The notes beneath the pieces were generated by a model. The model saw only the letters and a list, made by a program, of their open reading frames with translations, was not told the DNA's origin and searched no databases. Both the position numbers and the translations under genes were made by a program. Below are positions 1 to 5,817 of a DNA stretch of 7,374 nt, one piece after another. The first letter of the stretch is position 1. Each line of letters opens with the position of its first letter. Origin of the DNA: Bacteroidota bacterium (lineage in GTDB: Bacteria; Bacteroidota; Bacteroidia; Chitinophagales; UBA10324); assembly GCA_003455275.1 (NCBI GenBank), contig DMRR01000166.1, positions 1-7,374 on the forward strand, read 5' to 3'.

Positions 1-120
1 GAGAGCGAAGCAAAAAAATTACTGACGCTTGCGTTTGCCGAGGATGTTCTCGTCCAAACAAAACATGAAGGACTGCATGAACAGATTGATAAATGGATTG
101 AAGAAAAATTATCATTCTAA
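1..120 (+). CDS. sufD: Fe-S cluster assembly protein SufD, C-terminal end only (5' truncated by window)
   Basis: An open frame enters from the left edge and stops with TAA at 118-120, giving 39 residues. It contains ESEAKKLLTLAFAEDVL followed by a charged helix ending in WIEEKLSF. The pattern 'EARKLLxxAF..EVL' close to the C-terminus is typical of the SufB/SufD beta-helix family. The gene order, directly before sufS with only 3 bases between stop and start, points to SufD rather than SufB. SufD is part of the cytoplasmic SufBCD scaffold on which Fe-S clusters are built with sulfur from SufS/SufE. Only the tail is visible, so the catalytic and interface regions cannot be judged. Identity rests on this short motif plus context. 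Confidence 0.85.
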   Translation, partial: ESEAKKLLTLAFAEDVLVQTKHEGLHEQIDKWIEEKLSF

Positions 121-123
121 AAA

Positions 124-1365
124 ATGAATGAAGTGCTTCAAGAAAAAAAGATAATTGATGTTGAACAAATCCGTTCGCAGTTTCCGATTCTGAATCGGAA
201 GGTGAATGGTCAGCCGCTGGTATATCTTGACAATGCAGCTACCACTCAAAAGCCACAAGCAGTTCTAGATGCCATTCAGAAATATTATTCTGAAATAAAT
301 GCAAACATTCATCGCGGTGTTCACACACTTAGCCAGGAAGCAACAGATGCCTATGAGTATTCCAGAAAAACGATTGCTGATTTTATCAACGCAAAAAGTT
401 CTGAAATCATTTTCACACGCGGAACAACTGAGTCAATCAATTTGGTGGCAAGTTGTTTTGGAAAAAAGTTTGTGAATGCAGGTGATGAAATTCTCGTCAC
501 TGAAATGGAACACCACAGCAATATTGTTCCGTGGCAGTTGATGTGTGAAGAAAGAAAAGCTGTGCTGAAAGTAATTCCTGTAACTGATTCAGGTGAGTTG
601 ATGCTCGATGAACTCACAAAACTTCTTTCATCAAAAACAAAACTGCTCGCACTCACACATGTGTCTAACACTCTCGGAACTGTGAATGATGTGAAGGAAA
701 TTATTTCACTTGCACACAAAAACGGAACAGCAATTTTAATTGATGGCGCACAAGCAATTGCGCACACACAAGTTGATGTGCAGGAGCTCGATTGTGATTT
801 CTATTGCTTTAGCGGACACAAAATGTATGGACCAACTGGTATCGGAATTCTCTTTGGGAAAGAAAAATTCCTCAATGAATTTCCGCCTTACCAGGGCGGA
901 GGCGGAATGATTAAGGAAGTTTCATTTGCGAAAACAACTTACGCTGATTCTCCAATGAAATTTGAAGCCGGCACTCCGAACATTGAAGGAGGAATTGTTC
1001 TCGGTGAAGCAGTGAAGTGGATGAAAAATGTTGGAGTAAAAAATATTGCGGAACATGAACACGAGCTGTTACACTATGCAATCGCTCAACTGAAAACAAT
1101 TGATGGAGTGAGAATAATTGGCGAGGCAAAAAATCATGCGAGCGCTGTTTCATTTTTAGTTGGAACGAATCATCCATATGACACAGGTGTGATTCTCGAT
1201 AAACTTGGAATAGCAGTGCGTACAGGTCATCATTGTAATCAACCGCTGATGAAGCGATTCAATATTCCGGGAACTGTTCGTGCATCGTTTGCGGTTTACA
1301 ATGCGAATGAAGAAGTAGATAAATTGATTGAAGGAGTGAAGCGCGCGAAAAAAATGCTTAGCTGA
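124..1365 (+). CDS. sufS: Cysteine desulfurase SufS (group II, PLP-dependent)
   Basis: This 413-residue protein removes sulfur from L-cysteine, giving alanine and a persulfide on its active-site cysteine for transfer to SufE. It is a full-length fold-type I aminotransferase-like enzyme. LDNAATTQKP lies at about 35-44. EMEHHSN carries the likely PLP-stacking His130, and LIDGAQ carries Asp207. SGHKMYGPTG carries the Schiff-base Lys233. RTGHHCNQP carries catalytic Cys371, followed by Arg386 in TVRAS. All sit exactly 7 residues later than the E. coli SufS positions I recall (H123, D200, K226, C364, R379), so the enzyme looks intact. The RxGHHC context and lack of an SSGSAC loop mark group II. The ATG at 124 follows the sufD stop by 3 bases, and a second ATG at 128 is out of frame. 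No good Shine-Dalgarno is seen, as is common in Bacteroidota. It is surely cotranscribed with sufD and sufE. Confidence 0.97.
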   Translation: MNEVLQEKKIIDVEQIRSQFPILNRKVNGQPLVYLDNAATTQKPQAVLDAIQKYYSEINANIHRGVHTLSQEATDAYEYSRKTIADFINAKSSEIIFTRGTTESINLVASCFGKKFVNAGDEILVTEMEHHSNIVPWQLMCEERKAVLKVIPVTDSGELMLDELTKLLSSKTKLLALTHVSNTLGTVNDVKEIISLAHKNGTAILIDGAQAIAHTQVDVQELDCDFYCFSGHKMYGPTGIGILFGKEKFLNEFPPYQGGGGMIKEVSFAKTTYADSPMKFEAGTPNIEGGIVLGEAVKWMKNVGVKNIAEHEHELLHYAIAQLKTIDGVRIIGEAKNHASAVSFLVGTNHPYDTGVILDKLGIAVRTGHHCNQPLMKRFNIPGTVRASFAVYNANEEVDKLIEGVKRAKKMLS

Positions 1366-1376
1366 TTTAGTTTATT

Positions 1377-1829
1377 ATGCTGAATATGACAGAAACAAAA
1401 TCCATAGCAGAAGTTGAAGAACAAATTGTAGAAGAGTTCGAACTCTTTGATGACTGGATGGATAAATATGAGCATTTGATTGAGATGGGAAAATCACTTC
1501 CGTTCATTGAACAGAAATTTAAAACTGATGAATTCATCGTAAAGGGTTGTCAGAGTTTGGTGTGGCTGCATCCTGATTTTGAAAATGGAATTCTTCACTT
1601 CACTGCCGATAGTGATGCAATAATCACCAAGGGAATGATTGCGATTTTACTTCGCGTGCTGAACGACAGAACTCCCGATGAAATAATCAATGCGAAACTC
1701 GAATTCATTGACAAAATAAATTTAAAAGAACACCTCACACCCACGCGCGCAAATGGCTTGGTGAGTATGCTGAATAAAATAAAAGCGTATGCAGAGCAAG
1801 TGAAATTAACAAGGAGTCATAAGAGTTAA
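1377..1829 (+). CDS. sufE: Cysteine desulfuration protein SufE
   Basis: This 150-residue protein accepts persulfide sulfur from SufS, stimulates it, and hands the sulfur to the SufBCD scaffold. The family signature is clear. FELFDDWMDKYEHLIEMGK lies at about 21-39. The acceptor cysteine is Cys58 in VKGCQSLVW. Near the C-terminus TPTRANGLVSMLNKIKAYA (121-139) matches the SufE 'SPSRxNG' end motif, with Arg124. The start follows the sufS stop by 11 bases. ATG 1377 gives MLNMTETK, but the ATG at 1386 is equally possible and would remove three residues. The last five residues, RSHKS, and the stop codon lie inside the left arm of the palindromic repeat at 1812-1886. The natural C-terminus was therefore probably replaced or extended when the repeat arrived. 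The conserved domain ends before this and should be unaffected. Confidence 0.95.
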   Translation: MLNMTETKSIAEVEEQIVEEFELFDDWMDKYEHLIEMGKSLPFIEQKFKTDEFIVKGCQSLVWLHPDFENGILHFTADSDAIITKGMIAILLRVLNDRTPDEIINAKLEFIDKINLKEHLTPTRANGLVSMLNKIKAYAEQVKLTRSHKS

Positions 1830-1886
1830 TTACGAGTTATGGGAGTTTCGAACTCCTACTACTCTTCAGGCACTCCTAAAACTCCT
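1812..1886. repeat. 75-bp imperfect palindrome of GAGT/ACTC words across the sufE stop
   Basis: Four GAGT words (1814, 1823, 1834, 1843; steps 9, 11, 9) face four ACTC words (1852, 1861, 1872, 1881; steps 9, 11, 9), all mirror-symmetric about base 1849. Pairing each base i with 3698-i over 36 positions gives 26 pairs (25 Watson-Crick, one G-T). There is a 6-bp core GGAGTT/AACTCC around a TCG loop and a 6-bp base AGGAGT/ACTCCT. The left arm begins exactly at sufE codon 146 and includes the stop codon. In RNA it would form a long stem between sufE and sufT. The 3' side has no pure T-run, so it is not a standard intrinsic terminator, although TATTTAAAATTTTAG follows. From memory, mosaics of GAGTT-like words occur in intergenic DNA of Bacteroidota, but I cannot name a family. 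Confidence 0.85.
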
Positions 1887-1906
1887 ATTTAAAATTTTAG
1901 AGAACA

Positions 1907-2242
1907 ATGTCAGAAGAAAATAAAATATCATCCACTGTAGCAGAAGTTTCGCGCGACGAAGTCATCAAGCAAATAAAAACTTGTTACGACCCTGAGATTC
2001 CTGTTGATGTGTGGGAGTTGGGTTTGATTTACGAACTCACAGTAGTGATGAATAATGTGTATGTGCGCATGACGCTCACTTCACCAAGTTGTCCGGCCGC
2101 AGGAACATTACCCGGCGATGTAGAAAATAAAATCAAAAGTATTCCAGGAGTAAAAGATGTAACAGTTGAACTCGTGTGGGACCCGCCTTACAATACTTCA
2201 ATGATGAGCGAAGAAGCGAAACTGGAGTTGGGGTTTATGTAA
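1907..2242 (+). CDS. sufT: SUF-associated DUF59/MIP18 family protein SufT
   Basis: This 111-residue cytoplasmic protein belongs to the DUF59 (MIP18/SufT) family, which assists maturation of Fe-S proteins or cluster delivery. The motif CYDPEIPVDVWELGLIYEL lies at about 26-44. MTLTSPSCPAAGTLPGDV (55-72) carries the family's conserved cysteine, Cys62. GVKDVTVELVWDPPYN (81-96) comes next, and the tail MMSEEAKLELGFM is typical of the SUF-linked subfamily. Length is normal for a single-domain member. The ATG at 1907 is preceded by an A-rich stretch including AGAGAA. The gene lies 77 bases after sufE, a gap filled almost entirely by the palindromic repeat. It is probably cotranscribed with sufSE, although the palindrome could reduce read-through. 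The family is secure. The exact role in this organism is inferred from operon position. Confidence 0.93.
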   Translation: MSEENKISSTVAEVSRDEVIKQIKTCYDPEIPVDVWELGLIYELTVVMNNVYVRMTLTSPSCPAAGTLPGDVENKIKSIPGVKDVTVELVWDPPYNTSMMSEEAKLELGFM

Positions 2243-2298
2243 ATCTGCGTGATTTCATTTCAACCAAAATAATTTCTCACATTTGCGCCTCTGACATC

Positions 2299-2330
2299 TT
2301 CAAATTTTCAAATCTGCAAATCTTCAAATC
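2299..2330 (+). repeat. Four tandem 8-bp units (TTCAAATC-like) just upstream of the second desulfurase gene
   Basis: The units are TTCAAATT (2299), TTCAAATC (2307), TGCAAATC (2315) and TTCAAATC (2323), with CAAAT recurring exactly every 8 bases. The array ends 6 bases before the ATG at 2337, so it occupies the place of a ribosome binding site and would be the core of the 5' leader. There is no purine-rich Shine-Dalgarno except AAAAAG directly before the ATG. The array lies in the 94-base gap after sufT. Changes in unit number could alter promoter or leader spacing, but this is inference. Similar CAAAT strings are, from memory, frequent between Bacteroidota genes. Confidence 0.8.
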
Positions 2331-2336
2331 AAAAAG

Positions 2337-3482
2337 ATGAGAGTTTATTTCGACAACGCCGCCACCACACCACTTGCACCGGAAGTGATTGATGCCATGC
2401 TTCCGTTTATGCAAACGCATTTCGGAAATCCGAGCGCCATTCATTCTTTCGGAAGAGAAACAAGAGCAGCGATAGAAAAAGCGCGCAAGACCATTGCGAA
2501 ATATCTGAACTGTTCTCCCGGAGAAATTTTCTTCACCAGCGGCGGAACTGAGAGCAGCAACTTCGCCATTAGGAGAGGAGTGGAAGCAAGCGGAGCAAAA
2601 CACATTATCACTTCACCAATTGAACATCACTGTGTATTGCACACAGTAGAAGAATTAGATAAGAGCGGAAAAGCAAAAGCGCATTATGTAAAAGTTGATT
2701 CGAAAGGAAGATTTGACTTGAATCATTTGGAAGAAATGTTAAAGTCATTGGAAGCACCTGTTATGGTTTCACTAATGCACGCGAATAATGAAATCGGAAC
2801 CATGATGGATATTGATGCAGTGGCTGATTTGTGTTCGCGCTACAATGCCATTCTTCATACTGATACTGTGCAAAGCATGTGTCATCACTGGTTCGATTTG
2901 CAGAAAACAAAAGTGAGTATGCTGCAAGGCAGCGGACATAAATTTCACGGGCCAAAAGGCGCAGGATTTATTTATATCAGCAGCAGGATAAAACTTCATC
3001 CTCTTCTTTATGGCGGAGCACAGGAACGCAACATGCGCGCAGGAACTGAAAATGTTTACGGCATTATTGGGCTTGCAAAAGCAATGGAACTCGCTTACGA
3101 ACACTTCGATGAAAACAAAAACAAGATTGAATCGCTTCGCAAATATTTTATGGAGCAACTGAAAGAAAACTTTCCTGGTTTAACATTCAATGGCGATTAT
3201 GATGGCAGGTATTTATTCACTGTTTTGAATTGTGCTTTTCCTCATAATGAAAAAACAGAATTGCTTTTGTTCAATCTCGATGTTGCTGGTGTGGCAGCAA
3301 GCAGCGGAAGCGCATGCAGCAGCGGAAGCGATAAAGGTTCACATGTGTTAGAAGCAATAGGTTGCGGTGATGATAAAGTTTGTATCCGTTTTTCTTTTTC
3401 AGATTACAACACAACAGATGAAGTTGATTATGCAATTTCAAAGTTGAAGGAGCTGATACCGCAAACTGTTTCGATTACTTAA
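2337..3482 (+). CDS. Cysteine desulfurase, NifS/IscS type (group I)
   Basis: A second PLP-dependent cysteine desulfurase of 381 residues, in a group different from the SufS two genes upstream. It has YFDNAATTPLAPEV (4-17) and FTSGGTESSNFAI (66-78). IEHHCV carries the stacking His97, and HANNEIGT is at 148-155. HTDTVQS carries Asp176, and SGHKFHGPKG carries the PLP Lys202. NMRAGTEN is at 232-239. The extended catalytic loop ASSGSACSSGSDKGSH carries Cys327, and CIRFSFS carries Arg351. That long loop and the SSGSAC motif define group I (NifS/IscS). All key residues are present, so it should be active. No IscU, NifU or Fdx gene is beside it. It may therefore feed tRNA thiolation or other sulfur uses rather than a second scaffold, which is inference. 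Its ATG follows a tandem repeat. The operon link to sufT is likely but not certain. Confidence 0.93.
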   Translation: MRVYFDNAATTPLAPEVIDAMLPFMQTHFGNPSAIHSFGRETRAAIEKARKTIAKYLNCSPGEIFFTSGGTESSNFAIRRGVEASGAKHIITSPIEHHCVLHTVEELDKSGKAKAHYVKVDSKGRFDLNHLEEMLKSLEAPVMVSLMHANNEIGTMMDIDAVADLCSRYNAILHTDTVQSMCHHWFDLQKTKVSMLQGSGHKFHGPKGAGFIYISSRIKLHPLLYGGAQERNMRAGTENVYGIIGLAKAMELAYEHFDENKNKIESLRKYFMEQLKENFPGLTFNGDYDGRYLFTVLNCAFPHNEKTELLLFNLDVAGVAASSGSACSSGSDKGSHVLEAIGCGDDKVCIRFSFSDYNTTDEVDYAISKLKELIPQTVSIT

Positions 3483-3521
3483 TTTTTTTATTCATAATAA
3501 TTTCCTTTTAAAAAATCTTTC

Positions 3522-4265
3522 ATGAAAAAGTTGTTCTTCCTTCTCATTCTATGCCCTGCATTTGTTCTTGCTCAGAAGGGCGCCAAAACTTCAACTATCG
3601 TTGATGCAAATAACTCCACTACACCGGGAAAGGATTTTTACATTAAGACCTACCAATTGGCTATGAAGTATAATGACCTGGTAGCTGCCACTAATTCTGT
3701 TTATGAGATTCTGGCGACCGATACATCAAGCATTGAATGGAAGGATACTCTCGCTACTTTGTTTTTAATGCGTGGTGCCTACGATCAGGCTGTATTGATT
3801 GGAAAAGAATTATTGGTCAAAATGCCTGACGATACCCGATTGATGGAATTGGTAGCGATTTCGCTTCAAAGTTCGGGTAATGCAAAGGAATCATTGGAAT
3901 ACTACGAAAAGGTTTACTCAAAAACACAAAACCTGTTTCATCTTTATCAAATTATTTCTTTGCAGTTTGCATTGACACGGTTAGGTGAATGCACCGCCAA
4001 TATTGATAAAATGATTCAGGATCCGAACTCAGAAAAGGAAACTGTAGATGTAAATGTTGGTCAGGGTTACAAGCAAACTGTTCCTTATAAAGCGGCTGCA
4101 CTGAACATCAAGGGAGTGATTGCGCGGCAGTTGAATGATGATAAAACTGCTGAAGAATTATTTAATCAGGCGCTCGCTATTTATCCTGACTTTGTTCTTG
4201 CAAAAGGAAACATTGATGACATGAAGAAATCTTCCGAAAAGAAATCGGGCGACACTTCTAAGTAA
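3522..4265 (+). CDS. Secreted TPR-like repeat protein of unknown function
   Basis: This 247-residue protein starts with a Sec signal peptide: MKK, then a hydrophobic run, then PAFVLA|Q, with likely cleavage after Ala17. Cys11 is in LILC, a poor lipobox, so a lipoprotein is less likely. The mature part is mostly helical with TPR-like units. These lie at about 73-105 (TLFLMRGAYDQAVLIGKELL), 106-138 (VAISLQSSGNAKESLEYYEKVY), an irregular middle unit to about 165, and 191-225 (LNIKGVIARQLNDDKTAEELFNQALAIYP). It ends in a Lys/Ser-rich tail. Such repeats usually mediate protein contacts, here probably in the periplasm or at the outer membrane. The start is 39 bases after the NifS-type desulfurase on the same strand, so read-through from that operon is possible, but there is no functional tie to Fe-S assembly. 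I do not recognise a named family. Confidence 0.85.
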   Translation: MKKLFFLLILCPAFVLAQKGAKTSTIVDANNSTTPGKDFYIKTYQLAMKYNDLVAATNSVYEILATDTSSIEWKDTLATLFLMRGAYDQAVLIGKELLVKMPDDTRLMELVAISLQSSGNAKESLEYYEKVYSKTQNLFHLYQIISLQFALTRLGECTANIDKMIQDPNSEKETVDVNVGQGYKQTVPYKAAALNIKGVIARQLNDDKTAEELFNQALAIYPDFVLAKGNIDDMKKSSEKKSGDTSK

Positions 4266-4267
4266 TT

Positions 4268-4648
4268 TTATTTCAAAGAGACAGCAACAGTATCCAGTTT
4301 GCTTGTGTCCTGAATAAAGACATTGAATAACACTAGCTGAAGGGTAGAGTCGTTTATCAGCTGAGAGCTTTTCAGATATTCATAATCCTCGGTTATCCAT
4401 AAAGGATTTTCCTTTTCTTCGACACGAACCTGTAAATTATCATTCGCAGTTGCTCCCGGATGTACAGCATATATCTGGATTTTTACTCCCTTACTGTTTG
4501 TATGTTCAGCCAGCAAGGTTTTTTCAACCATATCCAACGAACAATTTTCAAAAAGGAAAATAAAAAACAGTGAAAAGGATTTTAGAATTCCAATCCAAGA
4601 ATTGGCAGCTGCTATCCACTTTCTGCAATAAAAATTATTTGCTGTCAT
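4268..4648 (-). CDS. Small exported or lipoprotein-like hypothetical protein downstream of fabH
   Basis: A leftward frame of 126 residues if started at the ATG at 4648, which lies inside the end of fabH (14-base overlap). Residues 1-19 include Arg9 and Lys10, then a hydrophobic stretch ([13 protein letters not shown], 21-33), then ENCSLD with Cys36. This resembles a signal sequence ending in a lipidation cysteine, but Glu-Asn before the Cys is not a standard lipobox. The mature part (37-126) is polar, contains [21 protein letters not shown], and ends in a probable beta strand ([10 protein letters not shown]). The start is uncertain. A rare non-ATG start near residue 20 would give a more usual short signal peptide, and ATG 4531 would give an 87-residue protein without one. 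I do not recognise the family. It is probably translated together with fabH. Its stop is 2 bases from that of the opposing TPR gene. Confidence 0.6.
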   Translation of the reverse strand: MTANNFYCRKWIAAANSWIGILKSFSLFFIFLFENCSLDMVEKTLLAEHTNSKGVKIQIYAVHPGATANDNLQVRVEEKENPLWITEDYEYLKSSQLINDSTLQLVLFNVFIQDTSKLDTVAVSLK

Positions 4649-5633
4649 ATGCCCACTTGAGGTAAACCGCTCCCCAGGTGAAGCCGCCACCAAAAGCAGC
4701 AAGCACAATGTTGTCGCCTTTATGTAATTTCTTTTCCCACTCCCATAAACAGAGCGGAATAGTTCCGTTGGTTGTGTTGCCGTAACGGTCAATGTTAATC
4801 ATCACTTTGCTGTCATCAACACCCATGCGGCGTGCGGTAGCATCAATAATTCTTTTGTTTGCCTGATGCGGCACAAGCCACGCCACATCATCGCTGTGGA
4901 GGTTGTTGCGCTTCATTATTTCCTCGGCAGCATCCGCCATTTTAGTAACAGCGAATTTGAAAACAGCTTGCCCTTCCTGATACACATAGTGAAGTTTCTT
5001 CTCTACTGTTTCTGCTGTTGCAGGCATTGCACTACCACCGGCTTTTTGGTGAAGATGAACGCGTCCGCTTCCATCGCTTTGTAATACAGCATCTATAATT
5101 CCGACTCCGCTATCATCGGCTTCTAATAATACAGCACCGGCACCATCACCGAATATCACACAGGTTTGGCGGTCGCTATAATCTATTATGCTGCTCATTT
5201 TATCGCCACCAACAACAATTACTTTTTTCAAAGCGCCGCTCTCAATCATTCGGGCTGCAGTGGTGAGCGAATAAATAAATCCGCTACACGCTGCATTTAT
5301 GTCGTAACCGAAAGCATTTTTTAATCCGCATTTATCACCGATAATGTTTGCTGTTGCCGGAAACTGCATGTCGGGTGTAGTGGTGGCAACAATTATCAAT
5401 TCAATATCAAGCGGGTTTGTATTTGTTTTTGAAAGAAGGCCTTTCACAGCCTCGGCTCCCATGTCAGAAGTCCCCTTGCCTTCGCCTTTCAGAATTCGTC
5501 TTTCTTTAATTCCAGTTCTGGAAATAATCCATTCATCAGTAGTGTCAACCATTTTTTCAAGTTCTGCATTTGTAAGGATATAATCCGGAACATACCCGTG
5601 AATTCCTTTTATGGCTGCTCTTACTTTTTGCAT
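4635..5633 (-). CDS. fabH: Beta-ketoacyl-ACP synthase III (FabH)
   Basis: FabH condenses acetyl-CoA (or a branched starter) with malonyl-ACP to begin fatty acid synthesis in the cytoplasm. The 332-residue protein has the full thiolase-fold signature. [16 protein letters not shown] lies at about 33-48. DINAACSGF carries nucleophile Cys116, [10 protein letters not shown] carries His256, and [12 protein letters not shown] carries Asn286, completing the Cys-His-Asn triad. [10 protein letters not shown] (162-171) and the C-terminal [14 protein letters not shown] (314-327) are also present. I chose ATG 5633 ([10 protein letters not shown]) because FabH proteins begin there. An in-frame ATG at 5693 would add 20 unconserved residues. 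Unlike the common arrangement with rpmF and plsX, those genes are not next to it in this window. The gene ends overlapping the start of the small exported protein. Confidence 0.96.
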   Translation of the reverse strand: MQKVRAAIKGIHGYVPDYILTNAELEKMVDTTDEWIISRTGIKERRILKGEGKGTSDMGAEAVKGLLSKTNTNPLDIELIIVATTTPDMQFPATANIIGDKCGLKNAFGYDINAACSGFIYSLTTAARMIESGALKKVIVVGGDKMSSIIDYSDRQTCVIFGDGAGAVLLEADDSGVGIIDAVLQSDGSGRVHLHQKAGGSAMPATAETVEKKLHYVYQEGQAVFKFAVTKMADAAEEIMKRNNLHSDDVAWLVPHQANKRIIDATARRMGVDDSKVMINIDRYGNTTNGTIPLCLWEWEKKLHKGDNIVLAAFGGGFTWGAVYLKWAYDSK

Positions 5634-5817
5634 GAATGAATTTGTAGTTGGCGAAATAAATACAAAAGAAGTATTAGTGGTTAGGTGTTGCACTGTTTGC
5701 AGGTTTCGAATTTCTGTTAAGAATCGAACACTTTGATTTGTATGAAATTTTTTTAAAGTTTAATTGAACGAAATCATTGTTCGCGGTTATAACTATTCAA
5801 ACAAAAAATTATTTAAT
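5634..5817. promoter_or_regulatory. Divergent intergenic region between fabH and the secreted protein gene
   Basis: These 184 bases separate two divergent genes and must hold both promoters unless the longer start codons are used. On the + strand TTTG at 5732-5735, followed 18 bases later by TAAAGTTTA (5754-5762), loosely resembles the Bacteroidota promoter (TTTG near -33, TAnnTTTG near -7), but the match is weak. I found no convincing match for fabH on the - strand. An inverted repeat lies at 5705-5728. No small gene is evident. Confidence 0.4.
5705..5728. repeat. Small inverted repeat in the fabH divergent intergenic region
   Basis: TTCGA (5705-5709) pairs with TCGAA (5724-5728), and TTCT (5712-5715) pairs with AGAA (5720-5723). 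There is a 2-base bulge (AT) and a GTTA loop, giving 9 pairs. It lies about 72 bases upstream of the fabH start. It could be an operator or a chance structure in AT-rich DNA. No T-run follows directly on either strand, so it is not a typical terminator. Confidence 0.4.

Noticed and set aside
351..1177. Minus-strand open frames within sufS (351-767 and 911-1177)
   Set aside because: They lie wholly inside a well-conserved enzyme gene, and their products have low-complexity Ser/Val or His/Leu composition without motifs.
1840..1900. Intrinsic terminator after sufE
   Set aside because: There is a hairpin core at 1842-1856, but it is followed by mixed sequence rather than a T-run, and the suf genes continue downstream.
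2277..3158. Minus-strand open frames over the second desulfurase (2277-2603, 2761-2955, 2772-3158)
   Set aside because: All are antisense to an intact NifS-type gene and overlap each other. No recognisable protein features.
3300..3330. 13-bp direct repeat (AGCAGCGGAAGCG at 3300 and 3318) around the catalytic Cys codon of the NifS-type enzyme
   Set aside because: It encodes the family's normal SSGSACSSGS loop, so it reflects conserved protein sequence and similar codon choice, not a DNA element.
3483..3521. Terminator or promoter in the 39-bp gap before the TPR gene
   Set aside because: The gap is T-rich, but there is no stem before the T-run and no good match to a Bacteroidota promoter.
4866..5583. 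Plus-strand open frames inside fabH (4866-5084 and 5344-5583)
   Set aside because: Antisense to conserved FabH coding sequence, with no domain and no plausible start context.
5634..5693. Longer FabH start at ATG 5693
   Set aside because: The 20 extra residues are Ser/Thr/Asn-rich and unlike FabH. The family begins at [10 protein letters not shown] (5633), and the stretch is needed as upstream region.
5764..5817. N-terminal extension of the secreted protein from a TTG codon at 5764
   Set aside because: It adds 18 polar, low-complexity residues before a perfect signal peptide that starts at ATG 5818.
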